Assembly (NCBI GenBank): GCA_945910665.1
Contig: CAMDZK010000025.1
Location: 1-9,856 of the forward strand
DNA: 9,856 nucleotides
DNA from: an uncultured Peptostreptococcaceae bacterium
GTDB lineage: Bacteria > Bacillota > Clostridia > Tissierellales > Peptoniphilaceae
Reading direction: 5' to 3'
Each line of letters starts with the position of its first letter. Positions within the stretch are counted from its first letter, which is position 1. Under the pieces are notes generated by a model. The model searched no databases. It was given only the letters and a program-made list of their open reading frames with translations, and was not told where the DNA came from. Both the position numbers and the translations under genes were made by a program. Positions 1 to 7,533 of the stretch are shown in pieces.

Positions 1-1142
1 TCGGTGCGAGAAATCGACTGGAAGCAAAAGAATATACAAGTTTAATTTTTGCAATTTCCTTTTTGTTTTCAATTCTCGTCATGATTGCAGGGTATTTTAC
101 GACACCTATGATTATCACATGGATGGGAGCGCAAGGCCAATTAAGAGAATTTAGCATCATCTATTTGCAAATTTTATTTTTCGGTATGCCATTCCAATTT
201 ATTTATAATATCTGTGCAGCAGTTTTCCAAGCACAGGGAAATACACTGATTACCACTGTGATGAGTGCTATTTCTGCGACGCTCAATATGGTGCTGAATC
301 CATTTTTTATCTTTGATATAATCCCTGGAATGTCGATGCAAGGACTCGGATGGGGAATTGCAGGGGCTGCTTGGGCCACAGTGATATCCCAAGGTCTGTT
401 ATGTTTAATCGGGTATCTTCTCGTCCGCGCAAAATCTGAAGAAATCGAGGTGCGTCCCCTGGAAGTACAATGGGATGCCCAACGTGTCAAACGCATCCGT
501 CAAGTGGCGATTCCATCGACGATTGGACAATCGGGGGCAGCCCTCGGATTTATCTTGACCAATGGATTTATCGCAGAGTTTGGTACGAATACAGTGGCAG
601 CTGTTGGCTTAGCCAACCGCATTTCGGGACTTGGGATGCTACCAGCCATGGGAATTGGGAGTGCAATTACCACAATCGTCGGTCAAAATATAGGAAATGG
701 AAGAATCGACCGAGCAAAGAAGGGATTTCATATCGCTTTATTACTCGCCTTCGTTTTGACGATTATACTTTCCATTCCTATTCTTCTCTTTGACAAAGAA
801 ATTATCCAATTCTTTTTACCAACAGATGACGGGACAGAAGTATTAACTCTCGCTTCCCGATTTTTAGTCTTTGCAGTACTCATTAACCCGCTCATGGGAT
901 TTTTTAGTACATTTCAAGGGTTTTTCCAAGGTACAGGATATACAAGGTACTCCATGCTTATGGAAGTGCTTCGCTTATGGGGCATCCGAATTCCTTTTAT
1001 ATTCATTTTGCAGTTTCTCGGACTATGGACTCAAGATGGAATTTGGTATGCTATGATTGTAAGTAATCTTCTCGTTATCGTATTAGGATGGTTTTTCTAT
1101 CATGGGAAACGGTGGGAGAAATCATTGCTTACGGAAGTGTAA
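1..1142 (+). CDS. MATE family efflux transporter (5' truncated)
   Basis: Integral membrane antiporter of the MATE (NorM/DinF) family, expected to export drugs or other organic compounds using a Na+ or H+ gradient. The reading frame is open from base 3 with no start, so the gene begins left of the window; 379 residues remain and roughly 70 N-terminal residues (the first one or two membrane helices) appear to be missing from a usual 440-460. The first visible residues, GARN followed by a charged stretch, match the cytoplasmic loop after TM2 in this family. The second half-domain begins around RIRQVAIPSTIGQ and repeats the motif as GQNIGNGRIDRAKK. Alternating hydrophobic stretches indicate about ten remaining membrane segments. 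The TAA stop overlaps the ribosome binding site of the next gene, so the two are probably co-transcribed. The substrate cannot be inferred. Family assignment is secure. Confidence 0.93.
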   Translation, partial: GARNRLEAKEYTSLIFAISFLFSILVMIAGYFTTPMIITWMGAQGQLREFSIIYLQILFFGMPFQFIYNICAAVFQAQGNTLITTVMSAISATLNMVLNPFFIFDIIPGMSMQGLGWGIAGAAWATVISQGLLCLIGYLLVRAKSEEIEVRPLEVQWDAQRVKRIRQVAIPSTIGQSGAALGFILTNGFIAEFGTNTVAAVGLANRISGLGMLPAMGIGSAITTIVGQNIGNGRIDRAKKGFHIALLLAFVLTIILSIPILLFDKEIIQFFLPTDDGTEVLTLASRFLVFAVLINPLMGFFSTFQGFFQGTGYTRYSMLMEVLRLWGIRIPFIFILQFLGLWTQDGIWYAMIVSNLLVIVLGWFFYHGKRWEKSLLTEV

Positions 1143-1153
1143 GGAGGGACTCA

Positions 1154-1975
1154 ATGTTACCATCAAATATGAGCATTGCCTTTTTCATCACTTTGTTTGC
1201 TGGATTGGCAACAGGAGTTGGTGGATTGATTGCCCTTGTTGCGAAAAAAACGAATACAAAATTTTTGTCAGCATCCCTTGGTTTTTCTGCGGGAGTGATG
1301 ATTTTCGTCTCTTTCGTTGAAATATACCCCAAATCAGTCGAATCAATTTCAGCAGTATTCCAAGGTCAAACCCCGCAACTCATCGCGACCATTGGATTCT
1401 TCGGAGGAATGTTATTCATTGCCATGATTGACAAACTCGTCCCTGATTTCGAAAATCCACATACGATGCACTCTGAAAAAGAAATTGAAGCGGTCCAACA
1501 TAATGAAGAGCTCCCGCGTTCTACTGGCGATCTTTACCGTATGGGAATGATGTCTGCCATTGCTATCGCCATTCACAACTTTCCTGAAGGTCTTGCGACT
1601 TTTACAGCGACCATACAGGATCCAAGCCTAGGGATTCCCATCGGTGTTGCTATTGCTATTCACAATATCCCAGAAGGGATTGCCGTTGCGATACCGCTGT
1701 ATTATTCCACTGGCAACCGCAAAAAAGCTTTTTTCTACTCCCTAGCGTCAGGACTGGCGGAACCATTTGGTGCCTTTGTCGGATTTTTACTCTTGTCTCA
1801 ATTTTTTAATGATTTGACCTTTGGCATTCTCTTTGCTATGGTCGCAGGAATTATGGTTTTTATTTCATTGGACGAGCTGCTTCCTGCATCGGAAGAATAT
1901 GGAGAACATCATGTGTCTTTATATGGTCTTATTTCAGGTATGCTCGTGATGGCGATTTCACTCATCGTATTATAG
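1154..1975 (+). CDS. zupT: ZIP family divalent metal transporter, ZupT-like
   Basis: A 273-residue inner-membrane importer of zinc and other divalent metals. Two diagnostic ZIP signatures are visible: HNFPEG at residues 141-146 and HNIPEG at 170-175, whose His, Asn and Glu residues form the metal site between TM4 and TM5. Glu203 (SGLAE) and the SLDELLP segment at 239-244 also match E. coli ZupT, and length is close to that protein (about 257). A polar loop at about 97-128 with scattered His (H103, H106, H116) lies where ZIP proteins carry a variable cytoplasmic loop. The ATG at 1154 is chosen over the upstream in-frame ATG at 1088 because AAGGAGGG (1141-1148) sits five bases before it and the family N-terminus starts there; the upstream ATG would overlap the exporter by 55 bases. 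It is followed after 12 nt by the thioesterase. No metal-regulator site was recognised. Confidence 0.93.
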   Translation: MLPSNMSIAFFITLFAGLATGVGGLIALVAKKTNTKFLSASLGFSAGVMIFVSFVEIYPKSVESISAVFQGQTPQLIATIGFFGGMLFIAMIDKLVPDFENPHTMHSEKEIEAVQHNEELPRSTGDLYRMGMMSAIAIAIHNFPEGLATFTATIQDPSLGIPIGVAIAIHNIPEGIAVAIPLYYSTGNRKKAFFYSLASGLAEPFGAFVGFLLLSQFFNDLTFGILFAMVAGIMVFISLDELLPASEEYGEHHVSLYGLISGMLVMAISLIVL

Positions 1976-1987
1976 AAGGAGAAAAAT

Positions 1988-2701
1988 ATGACAGGTCCAC
2001 TGCGATTCAAAATTTGTTATTCTGATACAAATGCATCGGGGAAGGCATCTCCCCAAAATTTAATGCGCTATATGGTCGAAACGTCAATTACTCAATCTTT
2101 AGAATTGGAAAAAGATACGTCAAACTCGATTGTTTGGATGCTCCATCGATGGGATGTAGAATTTAAGTCATACCCTGACCCAGGCCAAATTATCCAAGTT
2201 GAAACCTATCCCGTCGATTTTCATAAATTTTACGCATACAGAGATTTCATTGTCACCTGTGAAGAGCGTGAAATTGTACGGGCTAAGTCCATTTGGGTGG
2301 CTGTGTCAAAGGAAACGGGCAGGCTCGTTAAGATTCCACAAGAATATCAAGATGTGTATGATGTAAGACCGTCACAATTTATGCTCCCTACCTATGGAGA
2401 GGACTCCTTACAAGAAGCAGAAAGTAGCATTGATTTCAAAGTGCGCCAATCAGATATTGATAGCAATCAACATGTAAATAATCTGGAATATATTCAATGG
2501 ATACTCGAAGGAATTACGAGAGAGTATCAATCGATGCATCGTTTGACCAATTTAACGGTGATCTACCGTAAAGAAGTTCACTATCCTGGGACAGTTCGCG
2601 TGTTTTGCCAACAAAGTGAAAATGAATTTTTCCATGAAATTGTGGAGATTGAATCCAATGAACGGAAGGCGTTTGCTACGACCGTATGGAGAGAGAAATA
2701 A
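1988..2701 (+). CDS. Acyl-ACP thioesterase (double hot-dog, FatA/FatB-like)
   Basis: A 237-residue cytoplasmic thioesterase of the acyl-ACP thioesterase family (PF01643 type), expected to hydrolyse acyl-acyl carrier protein to free fatty acid and end chain elongation early. It has two hot-dog halves: the first begins FKICYSDTNASGKASPQNLM, and the second carries the catalytic-type segment D156-I-D158-S-N160-Q-H162-V-N164-N165, equivalent to the Asn/His region of plant FatA and FatB. Length is normal for bacterial members (about 235-250). The ATG at 1988 has AGAAGGAG just before it, overlapping the TAG of zupT, so it is the third gene of the same operon. A terminator hairpin begins at its stop codon. 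Chain-length preference cannot be read from the sequence. Bacterial relatives are often annotated as medium-chain enzymes by homology only. Confidence 0.92.
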   Translation: MTGPLRFKICYSDTNASGKASPQNLMRYMVETSITQSLELEKDTSNSIVWMLHRWDVEFKSYPDPGQIIQVETYPVDFHKFYAYRDFIVTCEEREIVRAKSIWVAVSKETGRLVKIPQEYQDVYDVRPSQFMLPTYGEDSLQEAESSIDFKVRQSDIDSNQHVNNLEYIQWILEGITREYQSMHRLTNLTVIYRKEVHYPGTVRVFCQQSENEFFHEIVEIESNERKAFATTVWREK

Positions 2702-2724
2702 ACAGCCTTCGAGGCTGTTTTTTT
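2701..2724 (+). terminator. Rho-independent terminator after the thioesterase
   Basis: AACAGCCT (2701-2708) pairs perfectly with AGGCTGTT (2712-2719) around a three-base loop, and a T-run extends to 2724. The stem begins at the last base of the thioesterase stop codon. Only seven bases separate the T-run from the ribosome binding site of the next gene. Confidence 0.85.
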
Positions 2725-2743
2725 GCAAGAGAAGGAGGATGCG

Positions 2744-3685
2744 ATGTGCACTGCAATCCAAGTGAAATTTAACCAAGGAAGCGTCATCGGGCGAACGATG
2801 GACTATGAAGTTCCCCTCGATTACAATGGTCTGTATTTACCCCGTGGTTACCATTATGTGAATGATTTATTCGATACTCCCATGGTTGGAAAGTACAAGG
2901 CGATTGGGATGTGTTTTGCCAACAGGGACCCTCTAAAAGATGGGGTCAATGAGTGGGGATTGGTGGGGCTCACCAATGCTTTTGCTGGGTTTAATTTGTT
3001 TCCAAAAGCGCCAGAAAAGGGAAAAATAAATATTTCCAGTTATCATTATATGAATTATGCGCTGTTACATTATAAAAATGTAGAAGAATTAATCGAGGAC
3101 TTACCGAATCTACACATGGCATCGAGAAATGCTGTTGGAGATAAAGTGATAGCCCCCGATTTCCATTGGATGTTCTCTGATCCAACGGGCCGTTGTATTG
3201 TAGTAGAACCAAAACAAGGAGGTCTTGTTTGGTTTGAAAATCCCTATCAATCGATGACCAACTCGCCCAGTTTTGATCGCCATGTGAAAAGGCTTGAAAA
3301 AACATTGCAAAAGGAAAACTTTCATACGGCGAAAGATTTGCCTGGAGGATATGATCCCGTCTCTCGGTTTATTCGCGCGCATTTGATGACTGTGCACCAT
3401 GCTCCCGCGAAGGATTCTACGGAAGCTTTGGGGACGACTTTTTCAATTTTGGGAGCAATGCAAATGCCAGAGGGATTTGTCACAAATCAAAGCTATGACT
3501 CTGTGACCTACACGCGCTATATTTGCGCCTATGAAGCTTCTGAAAGACGCATGGCGGTGAAAGCCCACACAAATGCAACAGTCTATGAATTTGATTTTTC
3601 TATGATCCCGAAGGAAGAGGAACGCTATGCATTTACCATCCCCGCAACCTTCGAAACAAAAAAGGAGATGCAAGCCTATGAATAG
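2744..3685 (+). CDS. Choloylglycine hydrolase family amidase (bile salt hydrolase / penicillin V acylase type)
   Basis: A 313-residue Ntn-hydrolase that cleaves linear amide (C-N) bonds. Known family substrates are glycine- or taurine-conjugated bile acids, penicillin V and N-acyl compounds. The start at 2744 gives Met-Cys-Thr, so removal of Met exposes Cys2 as nucleophile; AAGGAGG at 2732-2738 is correctly spaced, and this excludes the upstream TTG at 2723. Other family positions are present: R17 and D20 in GRTMDY, an Asn near 78 (GLTNAF), N173 in MTNSPSFD, and R208 in the LPGG...SRFIRA segment. The HWMFSD and IVVEP strings closely resemble Clostridium perfringens bile salt hydrolase (about 329 residues). 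There is no signal peptide, so it should be cytoplasmic. The last 8 nt overlap the following dehydrogenase. Family membership is clear; bile salt versus other N-acyl substrates is undecided. Confidence 0.9.
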   Translation: MCTAIQVKFNQGSVIGRTMDYEVPLDYNGLYLPRGYHYVNDLFDTPMVGKYKAIGMCFANRDPLKDGVNEWGLVGLTNAFAGFNLFPKAPEKGKINISSYHYMNYALLHYKNVEELIEDLPNLHMASRNAVGDKVIAPDFHWMFSDPTGRCIVVEPKQGGLVWFENPYQSMTNSPSFDRHVKRLEKTLQKENFHTAKDLPGGYDPVSRFIRAHLMTVHHAPAKDSTEALGTTFSILGAMQMPEGFVTNQSYDSVTYTRYICAYEASERRMAVKAHTNATVYEFDFSMIPKEEERYAFTIPATFETKKEMQAYE

Positions 3686-4391
3686 AATCATCGTTTTAAC
3701 AGGAGGAGGACATGGGATTGGGAAAGCAATCAAAGAATCCTTTGAAAGAGAAGGAGATGTCGTCTATAGCATCGATAAACAAGCAAATGATTGTTTTGTC
3801 GGTGATGTGACATCGAAAGATGATTTGGATGCTTTTGTTAAAAAGATTTTGACAGAACAAGGAAATATAGATATTTTGATTCATAATGCGCCACCCCAAA
3901 TGATAGGGTTGGAGGAGGGGTCGTATGAAGAATTTATGGACGCTTTAGCTCAAGGTCCTGGGGCAGCCTTTTACTTGGCCCAAAAATTTTCCCCTTTCTT
4001 TAAAGAAGGCGCATCCATTGTATTGATCACTTCCACACGAGCGCGCATGAGTCAAAAACAAACGGAATCCTATTCTGCTGCAAAAGGTGCCCTCCTTTCC
4101 TTAACCCACGCCCTCGCCATGAGTTTAGCAGGGAGAGTTCGGGTCAATGCAATCGCCCCCGGTTGGATTGAAACAGGGGAGGCAATTCATGAAGATGCGG
4201 ATCGGCTGCAACAACCTGTCGGTCGGGTAGGCATTCCAGAAGATATTGCTGCGGCTGTGTTGTATTTAACCAGTGAAAAAGCCTCCTTTATCACAGGTCA
4301 AGAGTGGACGATTGATGGCGGCATGACGAAACAAATGATTTATCATAACGATGAAGGATGGGAATACCATTCAAAGAAAAGCAGCGAATAG
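3678..4391 (+). CDS. Short-chain dehydrogenase/reductase (SDR) family oxidoreductase
   Basis: A 237-residue cytoplasmic classical SDR that oxidises alcohols or reduces ketones with a nicotinamide cofactor. The Rossmann motif is T8-G-G-G-H-G-I-G15; Asp33 at the end of strand 2 favours NAD(H) over NADP(H). The usual NNAG is replaced by HNAP (69-72). Catalytic Ser119, Tyr132 and Lys136 (SYSAAK) are present, followed by NAIAPGWIETG and the terminal ITGQ...IDGG signature. About 20 residues, rich in charge, extend beyond the DGG motif. The ATG at 3678 is chosen because the nucleotide-binding fold begins directly there and AAAGGAG (3661-3667) precedes it; an in-frame upstream start would add 17 residues inside the preceding gene. 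The two genes overlap by 8 nt, which suggests coupled translation. A hydroxysteroid or 3-oxoacyl substrate is possible but unproven. Confidence 0.9.
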   Translation: MNRIIVLTGGGHGIGKAIKESFEREGDVVYSIDKQANDCFVGDVTSKDDLDAFVKKILTEQGNIDILIHNAPPQMIGLEEGSYEEFMDALAQGPGAAFYLAQKFSPFFKEGASIVLITSTRARMSQKQTESYSAAKGALLSLTHALAMSLAGRVRVNAIAPGWIETGEAIHEDADRLQQPVGRVGIPEDIAAAVLYLTSEKASFITGQEWTIDGGMTKQMIYHNDEGWEYHSKKSSE

Positions 4392-4405
4392 TCTCGCTGT
4401 TTTTT
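4380..4405 (+). terminator. Rho-independent terminator overlapping the SDR stop
   Basis: CAGCGA (4382-4387) pairs with TCGCTG (4394-4399), extendable at the base by G-T and A-T pairs, with a six-base loop containing the TAG stop codon (4389-4391). A run of six T follows at 4400-4405. The stem therefore lies partly within the last codons of the dehydrogenase. Confidence 0.75.
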
Positions 4406-4471
4406 AGATGTAATCTTCACATTTTCTATCACGCGACGCGCGATCTTTGGCCACCTTATGTATCTCGCCTA

Positions 4472-4480
4472 TGCTATACT
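4472..4480 (+). promoter_or_regulatory. Extended -10 promoter for the Nudix gene
   Basis: TGCTATACT matches the extended -10 form TGnTATAAT, with TATACT at 4475-4480. No good -35 lies 16-18 bases upstream (the nearest, TTGGCC at 4448-4453, is 21 away), as is common for extended -10 promoters. It is the first possible promoter after the upstream terminator. Transcription would begin near 4487, leaving only about ten untranslated bases. Confidence 0.5.
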
Positions 4481-4496
4481 AGAACTGAGGTGAATT

Positions 4497-5021
4497 ATGG
4501 AAACTTGGGACATTTATGATAAAAATCGCATCAAAATTGGAAACTGTGTCCGTGGAGATTCTTTTGCTCCAGACACCTACCATATTGTCGTGGATATATG
4601 GGTCTTAAATGGAGATGGTGAATTTTTAGTCACGCGCCGCGCGCCTGAAAAAACCTACGCGGGGTTTTGGGAAAATTCTGCGGGAAGTATTTTAGAAGGA
4701 GAGTCTTCCATCGAAGGTGCAAGTCGAGAACTTTATGAAGAAACAGGAATTGCAACTTTAGAAGATGAGCTGATTCTCATCCATGAACGGATGGAGGAAA
4801 CGGCCCACTGGGATTCTTACTTTGTCCATAAGGAGAATAAACCCATCGTAACACTGCAAGTGGGCGAAACGGATGATTATCGTTGGGTGACACTGAAAGA
4901 ATTGGACCAAATGGCTGAACAGGGAATACTCGCTGGACCAGTCATTAAGCGTTACAAATTGAATCGTGAAGGTCTCATCCATTATTTGAAAGAGAGGATA
5001 ACAGGTGCATACGGCGAATAA
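4497..5021 (+). CDS. Nudix hydrolase
   Basis: A 174-residue Nudix enzyme that would hydrolyse a nucleoside diphosphate linked to another group, or a related pyrophosphate. The Nudix box is complete at residues 63-85: G63, E69, then R-E-L-Y-E-E-T-G-I, matching GX5EX7REUXEEXGU with all metal-binding acids present. The N-terminus (METWDIYDKNR) and the segment CYHIV-like plus TRRAPEKT resemble the Idi-like Nudix group common in Bacillota, where members are often loosely labelled isopentenyl-diphosphate isomerase-like; the isomerase function itself is not supported. The ATG at 4497 follows GAGGTG at 4487-4492. The 3' end overlaps the next reading frame by 17 nt, so the two are likely co-translated. 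Substrate unknown. Confidence 0.9.
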   Translation: METWDIYDKNRIKIGNCVRGDSFAPDTYHIVVDIWVLNGDGEFLVTRRAPEKTYAGFWENSAGSILEGESSIEGASRELYEETGIATLEDELILIHERMEETAHWDSYFVHKENKPIVTLQVGETDDYRWVTLKELDQMAEQGILAGPVIKRYKLNREGLIHYLKERITGAYGE

Positions 5022-5526
5022 AATAGCTTTTTTATTGGAGAAACAAGGGAAAAGAAACGTGAGTATATACGAACCCAAAGCGATGATCGTGCAATTGATT
5101 GGATTTCTTTTCACTCTACAAGATCAGGGGATCATTCATTTGCGAGAAAAAGATCCTTGGCAGCAAACGCAAATCTTACCCATAGAAGAACATTCCTTGT
5201 TGTTTTCGATGGAGCCGATGGAAGTCCTTGATTTTATTGAAGGGTGGACCTCGAAACGACGAGACACCCAGCCCGTGCAACAATGGATCGACAAGGAAGT
5301 GAAGAAAGACAAAGATGCTTTGGAACAATATTACACCGATTTACAACAAGAGAAATCGACGGACCCCTTTGTCTTAGGACTTTTACATGGGGCTCAATGC
5401 TTTGGTAGTCTTTTTCCAAAGCCAACCCAGGACTTTCACGAAAATACATTTGAATCATTGGAAGAAACCGAGCGAGCCTGTATCAAATCGGTTCCACTCC
5501 TTTGGATGATTCGATTTGTTGCTTAA
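5005..5526 (+). CDS. Hypothetical protein, 173 residues
   Basis: I do not recognise this protein. It is predicted cytoplasmic and acidic-to-neutral, with a hydrophobic helix at residues 26-46 ending in a short strand-like IIHLREKD, a Trp-rich middle (W52, W81, W94), a charged stretch KEVKKDKDALEQYYTDL (97-113) and a Cys/Trp-containing C-terminus. The GTG at 5005 is preferred: AGAGAGG at 4991-4997 is seven bases upstream, whereas the later GTG at 5059 and ATG at 5083 lack a good ribosome binding site. It overlaps the Nudix gene by 17 nt and is followed by 59 nt before transketolase. The order helix, 'GIIHL' strand, then a 'QQWI' segment loosely recalls bacterial GPP34 (Golgi phosphoprotein 3-like) proteins, but that is only an impression. 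Long uninterrupted frame with normal codon usage supports a real gene. Confidence 0.75.
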   Translation: MHTANKIAFLLEKQGKRNVSIYEPKAMIVQLIGFLFTLQDQGIIHLREKDPWQQTQILPIEEHSLLFSMEPMEVLDFIEGWTSKRRDTQPVQQWIDKEVKKDKDALEQYYTDLQQEKSTDPFVLGLLHGAQCFGSLFPKPTQDFHENTFESLEETERACIKSVPLLWMIRFVA

Positions 5527-5544
5527 TGGGCACACTCGTTTGAG

Positions 5545-5555
5545 TATGATAAAAT
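5545..5555 (+). promoter_or_regulatory. Possible -10 region for the transketolase operon
   Basis: TATGATAAAAT is a frequent -10 context in Bacillota and lies 30 bases before the transketolase ATG, outside any gene. The only -35-like element, TTGCTT at 5519-5524, is 20 bases away, so the promoter is weakly supported. A short inverted repeat, ACTC-GTTT-GAGT (5534-5545), abuts the -10. Confidence 0.4.
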
Positions 5556-5585
5556 AACAAGAGAAATTAATTCTAAGGAGGAATC

Positions 5586-7532
5586 ATGAAAGATCAACTG
5601 ATTATTAATTCCCTGCGTATGCTTTCCATTGACGCAGTTCAAGCGGCAAATTCTGGACATCCAGGACTTCCTTTAGGTGCGGCTCCCATGGCATACACCA
5701 TTTGGAATCGCTTCATGAATACTAATCCAAAACAAAGTGAGTGGATCAACAGAGACCGCTTTGTTTTATCAGCTGGGCATGGGAGTGCACTTTTATACTC
5801 TCTTTTACATGTCCACGGTTTCGATGTGAGTATCGAAGATATTAAAAACTTTAGACAAATTGACAGTAAGACACCCGGACATCCTGAGTTCGGTCACACA
5901 GAAGGGGTCGATGCTACGACGGGACCACTTGGGCAAGGTCTTTCCATGGCGGTCGGAATGGCGATGGCTGAAGCTCACTTAAACGCTGTGTTTGAAAAAG
6001 ACGGCGAGAGTTTAATCGACCACTATACCTACGTCCTTTGTTCCGATGGCGACGTAATGGAAGGGGTCACCAACGAAGCCTCTTCTTTAGCGGGAACGTT
6101 GAAACTTAAAAAACTGATCGTGGTCTACGACTCGAACCAAATCTCCATTGAAGGAAGCACGGACTTAGCATTTAATGAAAATGTCTTGAAGCGGTATGAT
6201 GCTCTTGGTTGGCATACACTCACCGTGGAAGATGGAAACGATGTAGAAGCAATTGCAAAGGCCATTGAAGAAGCAAAACAAGCGGATAAGCCTTCGATGA
6301 TTGAAGTGAAAACGCAAATCGGTTACGGTTCCCCACGGGTTGGTTTAGCAAAGGCGCATGGAGAACCCTTAGGGAATGACTTAGTTACTGAAACAAGAGG
6401 CTATTTTAAATGGGAACACGAAGCCTTTGCACTTCCAGAGGAAGTAGGTGTCTATCGTGATGAATACATTCTCCGTGGAGAAAAAGCATATCAAGAATGG
6501 GAAGAGAAAAGACAGAAATTCTTCGAAGACGAAGAATATAAAAATTTATACGATCAATATTTTGGCGATGCAAATCCAAAGTTAGAGGCTCTACAATTTG
6601 AAAAAGCCATGGCCTCCAGAGAAAGTGCTTCGGTCGTCTTACAGGAAGTTGCAAAACACTATCCAAATCTTTTTGGTGGTTCAGCAGACTTAGGACCCTC
6701 AAACAAATCGGTCATGAATGATCGCGACACTTTTTCTGCAGAAAACTATGCGGGAAGCAACGTGCATTTTGGAATTCGCGAATTCGCGATGACAGCTGCA
6801 TTAAATGGGATGGCCTTGCACGGAGGACTAAAACCATACGGGGCTACGTTCTTAGTTTTCTCCGATTATATGAAACCAGCCATGCGTTTGGCAGCACTGA
6901 TGGGTCAACAAGTATTTTATATTTTGACACATGATAGTATCGGAGTAGGCGAAGATGGACCGACCCATCAACCCATCGAACACTTGGCGATGCTTCGCTC
7001 GATTCCAAATATGACCGTCTTCCGACCCGCCGATGGCATTGAAGCGCAAATGGCCTGGGAATACGCCTTGGGACATACAGATGGACCGACGGCCTTCGTA
7101 TTAAGTCGACAAAAAATGCCTCTCCAAGAAAATACGGGCGACGGGGCCAAAAAAGGTGCCTATATCATCGATGATGTGGAAAATCCAGATGTTCTTCTAT
7201 TATCGACAGGCACGGAAGTGCATTTGGCGCAAGAAGCGGCCAAAACTCTCAAAGAAGATGGAATTGCTGCTCGCGTAATCAGCATGCCTTCTTTTGAAGT
7301 GTTTGAAAAACAAGACGAAGAGTACAAAGAATCGATTTTACCAAAAGGAATGAAGCGTGTTGCAGTCGAAGCGGCTACTTCTTTTGGTTGGCATAAATAC
7401 ATTGGCTTCGATGGTGGATTTATTGGAATCGATACTTTTGGAGCTTCTGGCCCAGGAGATGCCGTCTATGAAAAATTTGACATTACTGCCGACGCAGTCG
7501 TACAAGAAGTAAAGCGCGTACTGGAGAAATAA
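5586..7532 (+). CDS. tkt: Transketolase
   Basis: A 648-residue cytoplasmic thiamine-diphosphate enzyme that moves two-carbon ketol units between sugar phosphates in the non-oxidative pentose phosphate pathway. Full family length (about 650-670). The N-terminal domain has NSGHPG (22-27), SAGHGS (63-68) and GPLGQG (113-118). The cofactor motif runs from SDGDVMEG (153-160) to YDSN (181-184). The middle domain carries GIREFAM, the AALNGMALHGG segment and the HDSIGVGEDGPTHQP region with its conserved His residues; the C-terminal domain contains VEAATSFGWHKYIG. The ATG at 5586 has an ideal AAGGAGG (5575-5581). It leads an apparent operon with the HMCES-like gene one base after its stop. No transaldolase or sugar transporter is visible nearby, so it is the general housekeeping enzyme rather than part of a split or pathway-specific pair. 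Confidence 0.97.
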   Translation: MKDQLIINSLRMLSIDAVQAANSGHPGLPLGAAPMAYTIWNRFMNTNPKQSEWINRDRFVLSAGHGSALLYSLLHVHGFDVSIEDIKNFRQIDSKTPGHPEFGHTEGVDATTGPLGQGLSMAVGMAMAEAHLNAVFEKDGESLIDHYTYVLCSDGDVMEGVTNEASSLAGTLKLKKLIVVYDSNQISIEGSTDLAFNENVLKRYDALGWHTLTVEDGNDVEAIAKAIEEAKQADKPSMIEVKTQIGYGSPRVGLAKAHGEPLGNDLVTETRGYFKWEHEAFALPEEVGVYRDEYILRGEKAYQEWEEKRQKFFEDEEYKNLYDQYFGDANPKLEALQFEKAMASRESASVVLQEVAKHYPNLFGGSADLGPSNKSVMNDRDTFSAENYAGSNVHFGIREFAMTAALNGMALHGGLKPYGATFLVFSDYMKPAMRLAALMGQQVFYILTHDSIGVGEDGPTHQPIEHLAMLRSIPNMTVFRPADGIEAQMAWEYALGHTDGPTAFVLSRQKMPLQENTGDGAKKGAYIIDDVENPDVLLLSTGTEVHLAQEAAKTLKEDGIAARVISMPSFEVFEKQDEEYKESILPKGMKRVAVEAATSFGWHKYIGFDGGFIGIDTFGASGPGDAVYEKFDITADAVVQEVKRVLEK

Positions 7533-7533
7533 A

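Noticed and set aside
1088..1153. Longer zupT starting at ATG 1088.
   Set aside because: It overlaps the MATE gene, lacks a ribosome binding site and adds residues foreign to the family; ATG 1154 has AAGGAGGG.
3627..3677. Longer SDR starting at 3627.
   Set aside because: The extra 17 residues precede the first strand of the Rossmann fold and lie inside the amidase gene; ATG 3678 fits the family and has AAAGGAG.
4428..4444. CG-rich imperfect palindrome ATCACGCG-A-CGCGCGAT upstream of the Nudix promoter, with a similar string at 4631-4645.
   Set aside because: One central mismatch, and the second copy lies in codons for TRRAPE; no regulator is indicated and chance is likely.
6777..6788. Perfect palindrome CGCGAATTCGCG inside tkt, with AATTCGCG repeated in tandem.
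   Set aside because: It encodes the conserved REFA part of the transketolase GIREFAM motif, so coding constraint explains it.
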